Part shown: positions 9,151-13,004 of the stretch, piece by piece
Layout of the letters: each line of letters starts with the position of its first letter
Numbering within the stretch: position 1 is the first letter of the stretch
Source of the DNA: Candidatus Altimarinota bacterium
GTDB taxonomy: Bacteria; Patescibacteriota; Gracilibacteria; Absconditabacterales; Absconditicoccaceae
Length of the DNA stretch: 13,004 bases
Direction of reading: 5' to 3'
NCBI GenBank assembly: GCA_027062165.1
Contig: JAMOTU010000018.1
Span: 1-13,004, forward strand
The notes under the pieces: generated by a model
The model's input: only the letters and a program-made list of their open reading frames with translations
Told to the model about the DNA's origin: nothing
The model's database searches: none
Made by a program: the position numbers and the translations under genes

Positions 9151-11478
9151 ATGAGGAAAGCTTTAAATAAAGAATATAAATTATGAGTTTTTTTTGGTAT
9201 TTTGATATTAATAATAATTTTAAGATTGTTTTTTTTGCAAATAATAGAAGCAAGTTATTATAAAAAGCTTCTTTTTTTGCAACATTATAAAATGTATAGT
9301 TTACAGCCTCAAAGATGAAATATATATATAGAAAATCAGTCTTGAAATAAGATAGCTTTAACTCAAGATGTGACTTTGTCTAATTTGTTTGTAGATCCTA
9401 AATTTATTCCGGATAAGAAGAAGTTTATTGATATTATTACTCCATATATTTACAAACATTTATGTGAAAATCATTGAATAGAAAAAGTAGAGACTAAAAA
9501 AGAATGTATAAAAAATATTGAAAAATATACTTGAAAAGAGATTTTACCTAAACAAGATAAATTGTTTTATATTTCTTGAGCTGTTAATGATATAGTTTTA
9601 CAAACAAAATTGTATGAAAAAGAAGAAAAAGAAATTATAGAAAAATTTAATACATGATTAGCTTATAGATTAATAAAAGAGAAATTAAATTCTATTATTA
9701 AGACAGGGTATAGACAGCTTAATTATTTAGGTTTTTATTCTGACAATGCTCTTTTAGAGGAATTAAAAAAATTATATTTTATTAGCATAGTAGATAATTA
9801 TTATGTTTATGTTGATCCTAGGAAGGTTAGAGATTTTAAAAAGGCTAAAGAAAGTTTAAAAAAAGTCTTTGACAAATATTGATATTTTGTAGATGATGCT
9901 AAGATAGATTTTGCTTTACATTTACAACCTATTAGATATATTGTAATTGCTAAAAATGTATTTCCTGAATATGTTAGAGAGTTAAAAAAATTAAAAGAAG
10001 AATATTATAGTAAAAAAATCAACTGAATTCCTATTCTACATTGACTTGGCTTTGAAAAAGTTTTCAAGAGATATTATCCTTTATGAGAATTTTTAGCTAA
10101 TGTTTTAGGTTATGTAGACGAAAAGTGAGATTGACATTACGGAATAGAAGAATATTTTAATGACCTTTTAAAATGAAAACCTTGAAAAGTTTATGGATTG
10201 TCAGCTCATTGAATAGCTTTTATTACTAAAAGATGATTAAAAGTTCAGCCGGCTCAAGATTGAGCAGATATATATCTTACCATAGATTTTGACTTACAAA
10301 AGAAATTAGAGCAACTTCTAAAGTATCGGTATGTAAATCTTAAAGCAGATAGTATCGCTGCTATAGTTATGGACCCTAATACTTGAAAAATAAAGGCAAT
10401 GGCAAACCGACCTACTTTTAATCCTAATTTTTATAAAAAGGTTTATAAGATTAGACCTTTAACTTATAAAGATAGATATTTAATCGATGATGATACTTAT
10501 ATAGATATACCTATTTTGATAGAAACAGGTTGAAAATTGAAAGTAGCTAATTTTGAAGAAAGAAAAGATTTAAATTTAAAAAAATTTATTTTTCTCAATT
10601 TATTGGGTCCACAGGTTTTTGTTGATAAAAATATATCTATGCCTTATGAGCCTTGATCAGTTTTTAAAACTTTTACTTTAGCTATATGAATTGATTCTGA
10701 TAGTATAGATCTTTATGATTTTTACGAAGATAAATGATGGATTAAAATTTGACCTTACAAAATAAAAAATGTAGCTAAGGAATGCAAATGAATTCATACT
10801 TTTTTGCATGCTTTGGAATGGTCTTGTAATGTTTGAATGGTTAAAATAGCAGAAAAAATAAAAAGATATGTATTTTATAACTACTTAGATAGATTGGGCT
10901 TTGGTAAAAAAACAGGGATACAATTAGCTTGAGAAGATCCTGGAGATATACCAGCATTAAGGAATTTTTCTTTGGCAAGATTTTTTAATAATACCTTTTG
11001 ACAAGGTATCTTGGTTACTCCTTTACAGTTAGCAGTTTGATATTCAGCAATGGTAAATTGATGATATTTGATAAAACCAACTATTGTAGAAAAGATATAT
11101 TATCCTAATACTAAACAATGGATATATTATAAACCTCAGATTTTAGGCAGAATATTTTCATCTAAGACATCAGAAGATATAAAATTAGCTTTGTATAAAG
11201 TAATTTATGAGTGAGATTTACCAATGCTTGCAATTAGTGGTTTTACATTGTGAGGTAAAACTTGAACATCCCAAATAGCTTTTAAAGGAAAATATCAACA
11301 ATGAGCTTGATGGACAAATGGTTCTTTTGTATGAATAGTAACTAAGAATAATTTAAAATATGTGATTGCTATACAAGTTAGACGTCCTAGGACTTGTCAA
11401 TGGTGAGTTTGTTCAGCATGAAAAATTTTTAAAGATATAGCACAATATTTAATAGAAAGGGATTGAATACAAAATTAG
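9151..11478 (+). CDS. Class B penicillin-binding protein (PBP2/FtsI-type peptidoglycan transpeptidase)
   Basis: Protein of 775 residues. A membrane anchor lies at 11-32. The dimerisation-domain signature QRGNIYIENQSG starts at 54, with the RGN Gly (56) coded by TGA. A PBP-dimer region follows, including LANVLGYVDEKGDGHYGIEE and LTIDFDLQ. The transpeptidase domain has all three catalytic motifs: SVFK (nucleophile S503, K506), SCN (S558, N560) and KTGT (703-706, its Gly coded by TGA). This enzyme cross-links peptidoglycan stem peptides outside the membrane; class B enzymes work with RodA or FtsW glycosyltransferases, neither of which is in the window. It is longer than the usual 580-700 residues; one reason is about 77 residues between the FNPN strand (ending N426) and the catalytic Ser, against about 20-25 in most relatives. 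It lies 2 nt after the pilin-like gene and 29 nt before dnaB. Division (FtsI) and elongation (PBP2/MrdA) roles cannot be separated from sequence alone. Confidence 0.93.
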
Positions 11479-11507
11479 TTTTACTTTGTTTAGATATGAT
11501 TTAAAAT

Positions 11508-12869
11508 ATGGTAAATATAGAAGATTTAAAACTTCCTCCTCACAATATAGAGGCTGAAAAAGGAGTAATTGCAGCAGTTTTTTTAGATAATGACAATATG
11601 TACATTTTTGATTGATTAGCTCTTACTGATAAAGATTTTTATTTGAAAGAACATCAATATATTTATAAAGCAATTCTTGAACTTCGAAATGAGAAGAAAA
11701 CTATTGATGTTGTGACTTTGTCTGATAGGTTAAAAAAAGATTGAGTATTGGATAATATAGGAGGTATAGATTATCTTTATGAGCTTTCTAGTATAATAGT
11801 TAGTCCTTCTGTTGCTAAAGAATATGCTAAAATTGTTAAGGAAAAGTCTGTTTTAAGACAGATATTAAAAACCGCTCAAAAAATTATTTGAGATGTTTAC
11901 GAAGAAAAAGATATTCATGAAATATTAGATACTATAGAAAAAAGAATATTTGATTTAACTCAAGTAGATTTTCACGATTCTTTAAGACATATAAAGGAAA
12001 TATTAGACCAAAGAGCACAAGAATATGTAGAAATAGTGGATAATCCTGAAATTTTAGAAAAAAATAAAGTTTTATCTGGTTATAAGAAATTAGATTCTAT
12101 TTTATGAGGATTTAAGCCAGGAGAACTTATAATATTGGCGGCAAGACCTTCTATGGGTAAAACAGCTTTCTCTTTAAATTTAGCGATAAATGCTGCTTTA
12201 AAGCAACAAAAAGCAGTAGCTATTTTCTCTTTAGAGATGTCATCTGAACAAATCGTTGATAGAATTTTGTCTTCTGTATCAGAGATACCTTTATACAAAA
12301 TTCATAAATGACTTTTGGACGAAGAGGATTTTGCTAAACTTGGAGAAGCTATGGAAAAACTTTCAGAAGTTAATATTTATATTGATGATAGATGAGGTTC
12401 AACAATACCAGAATTAAAATCTAAATTAAGAAGATTAAAAATTGAAAAATGACAGCTTGATATGGTTATAATTGATTATTTACAACTTATGAGTTGAACT
12501 CAATTTAAATGAGCTTGAAACAGAGTACAAGAGATAGCTGAGATTTCCAGATGATTGAAAGAATTAGCAAGAGAGTTGAAAATACCAATTATTGCACTAT
12601 CACAACTTTCTCGTGCAGTGGAACAAAGACCTGATAAAAGGCCTCAACTTGCAGATTTGAGAGAATCTTGAGCTATTGAACAAGATGCAGATGCTGTATT
12701 GATGCTTTACAGAGAAGATTATTATGATCCTGAGACAGATAGAAAATGAATAGCAGATGTTTTTATTAGAAAAAATAGAAATTGACCAGTATGAGAAGTG
12801 CAGCTTTATTTTAAAAAAGATATTATGAAATTTTACGATATTGAAGAAAATGAAGAGATGATGGAATAG
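11508..12869 (+). CDS. dnaB: Replicative DNA helicase DnaB
   Basis: Protein of 453 residues, the normal length for DnaB. The N-terminal domain begins [20 protein letters not shown], the standard primase-interacting hairpin region. The RecA-like C-terminal domain opens with SGYKKLD and [20 protein letters not shown], with Walker A at 212-219. FSLEMSSEQ, the Walker B strand [10 protein letters not shown], and [17 protein letters not shown] follow. Then come [40 protein letters not shown] (the DnaB motif 4 region) and the terminal IRKNRNGPVGEV with the arginine finger. It is a ring hexamer that unwinds DNA at the fork using ATP. By my codon reading, 15 of its 24 glycines are TGA and 9 are GGN, so TGA is the main Gly codon here. 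No intein is visible at the P-loop, a frequent intein site in DnaB. It follows the PBP gene by 29 nt with no obvious terminator and is probably cotranscribed. Its stop is TAG. Confidence 0.97.
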
Positions 12870-12896
12870 TATTATTTTTAAAAAGTATACAAAAAT

Positions 12897-12953
12897 TTGA
12901 CAAAGAATAAGTAAATAGATAAAATAGAGAAAGATTTGTATAATAAAAGGAAG
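12897..12953 (+). promoter_or_regulatory. Sigma70-type promoter and ribosome binding site for the last gene
   Basis: A perfect -35 box TTGACA (12897-12902) is followed by a 17-nt spacer and a -10 box TAAAAT (12920-12925). An AGGAAG Shine-Dalgarno sequence (12948-12953) lies 6 nt before the ATG at 12960. A further TATAAT at 12939-12944 lacks a -35 partner at proper spacing. It lies in the 90-nt gap after dnaB, so the next gene starts its own transcription unit. This is the only close-to-consensus promoter I found in the window. Confidence 0.65.
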
Positions 12954-12959
12954 TGAAAG

Positions 12960-13004
12960 ATGTCTTTTAAAGAAGATTTAGGTTTCAAGGAAGTTTCTGA
13001 GGGT
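12960..13004 (+). CDS. Start of an unidentified protein (3' end outside window)
   Basis: Fifteen codons are visible (MSFKEDLGFKEVSEG) before the window ends. The ATG is well placed after an AGGAAG ribosome binding site and a strong promoter, so it is very likely a real start. Too little sequence is present to name the product. Confidence 0.6.
   Translation, partial: MSFKEDLGFKEVSEG

Noticed and set aside
12080..12298. Minus-strand open frame of 72 codons
   Set aside because: It lies antisense inside the conserved dnaB ATPase core and has no recognisable product; it is a shadow.
1..13004. Reading the window as a field of pseudogenes with many in-frame TGA stops
   Set aside because: The TGA codons fall on glycine positions of conserved motifs, TAA and TAG stops never interrupt the domains, and the proteins are full length once TGA is sense.
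1..13004. Genetic code 4 (UGA as tryptophan, Mycoplasma-like)
   Set aside because: Trp at the KTG, P-loop and HGHGVG positions would destroy the motifs, and TGG is used normally for Trp.
8778..13004. Topoisomerase IA half of reverse gyrase as the next gene
   Set aside because: The downstream genes are a small membrane protein, a PBP and DnaB; I saw no topoisomerase motif on either strand.
1..13004. tRNA or rRNA genes, CRISPR arrays, insertion sequences, riboswitches
   Set aside because: Nearly all of the window is protein-coding, and I saw no repeat arrays, transposase motifs or GC-rich structured RNA segments that stand out from the AT-rich background.

Overview
The window is AT-rich DNA from a bacterium that reads UGA as glycine. 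It contains nine complete or partial long reading frames, plus the first codons of a tenth. They are continuous only if TGA is sense; every readable stop is TAA or TAG. TGA sits where glycine is required: the KTG box of a penicillin-binding protein, the P-loop of a helicase, the HGHGVG box of a SpoIID domain and the VWA-domain motif ISGGKFYR. This is genetic code 25, known from Absconditabacteria (SR1) and Gracilibacteria (BD1-5), so the source is most likely one of these Patescibacteria/CPR lineages. Read with the standard code, the window looks like scraps.

Layout. (1) Positions 1-2283, plus strand: the C-terminal end of a membrane-anchored VWA protein (BatA-like), ribosomal protein bL9 overlapping its end, then a single-pass membrane protein with a FecR-like domain. 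(2) Positions 2280-6789, minus strand: a two-gene unit. The first gene encodes a 763-residue protein with three membrane helices and PKD-like repeats. The second, overlapping it by 8 nt, encodes a 741-residue fusion of a zinc amidase (PGRP/Amidase_2) with a SpoIID domain, a putative peptidoglycan hydrolase with two activities. (3) Positions 6790-6920: a divergent intergenic region. (4) Positions 6921-12869, plus strand: a tight run of a stand-alone helicase half of reverse gyrase, a small two-helix pilin-like protein, a class B penicillin-binding protein and the replicative helicase DnaB. A promoter and the start of another gene follow and run off the window.

The standout is the reverse gyrase half. 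It has the family-specific N-terminal zinc finger, P-loop, DDVD box, SSATAKP box and QASGR box. It ends with tandem stops where the topoisomerase IA domain should begin, and no topoisomerase domain is present in the window. This suggests a split reverse gyrase, as known in Nanoarchaeum equitans, in a recoded bacterium, and a hot habitat. The other genes fit a small-genome organism that makes its own peptidoglycan (class B PBP, amidase-SpoIID) and carries an elaborate surface apparatus (VWA, PKD, FecR-like and pilin-like proteins), as would suit an episymbiont or predator lineage. That lifestyle is inference.
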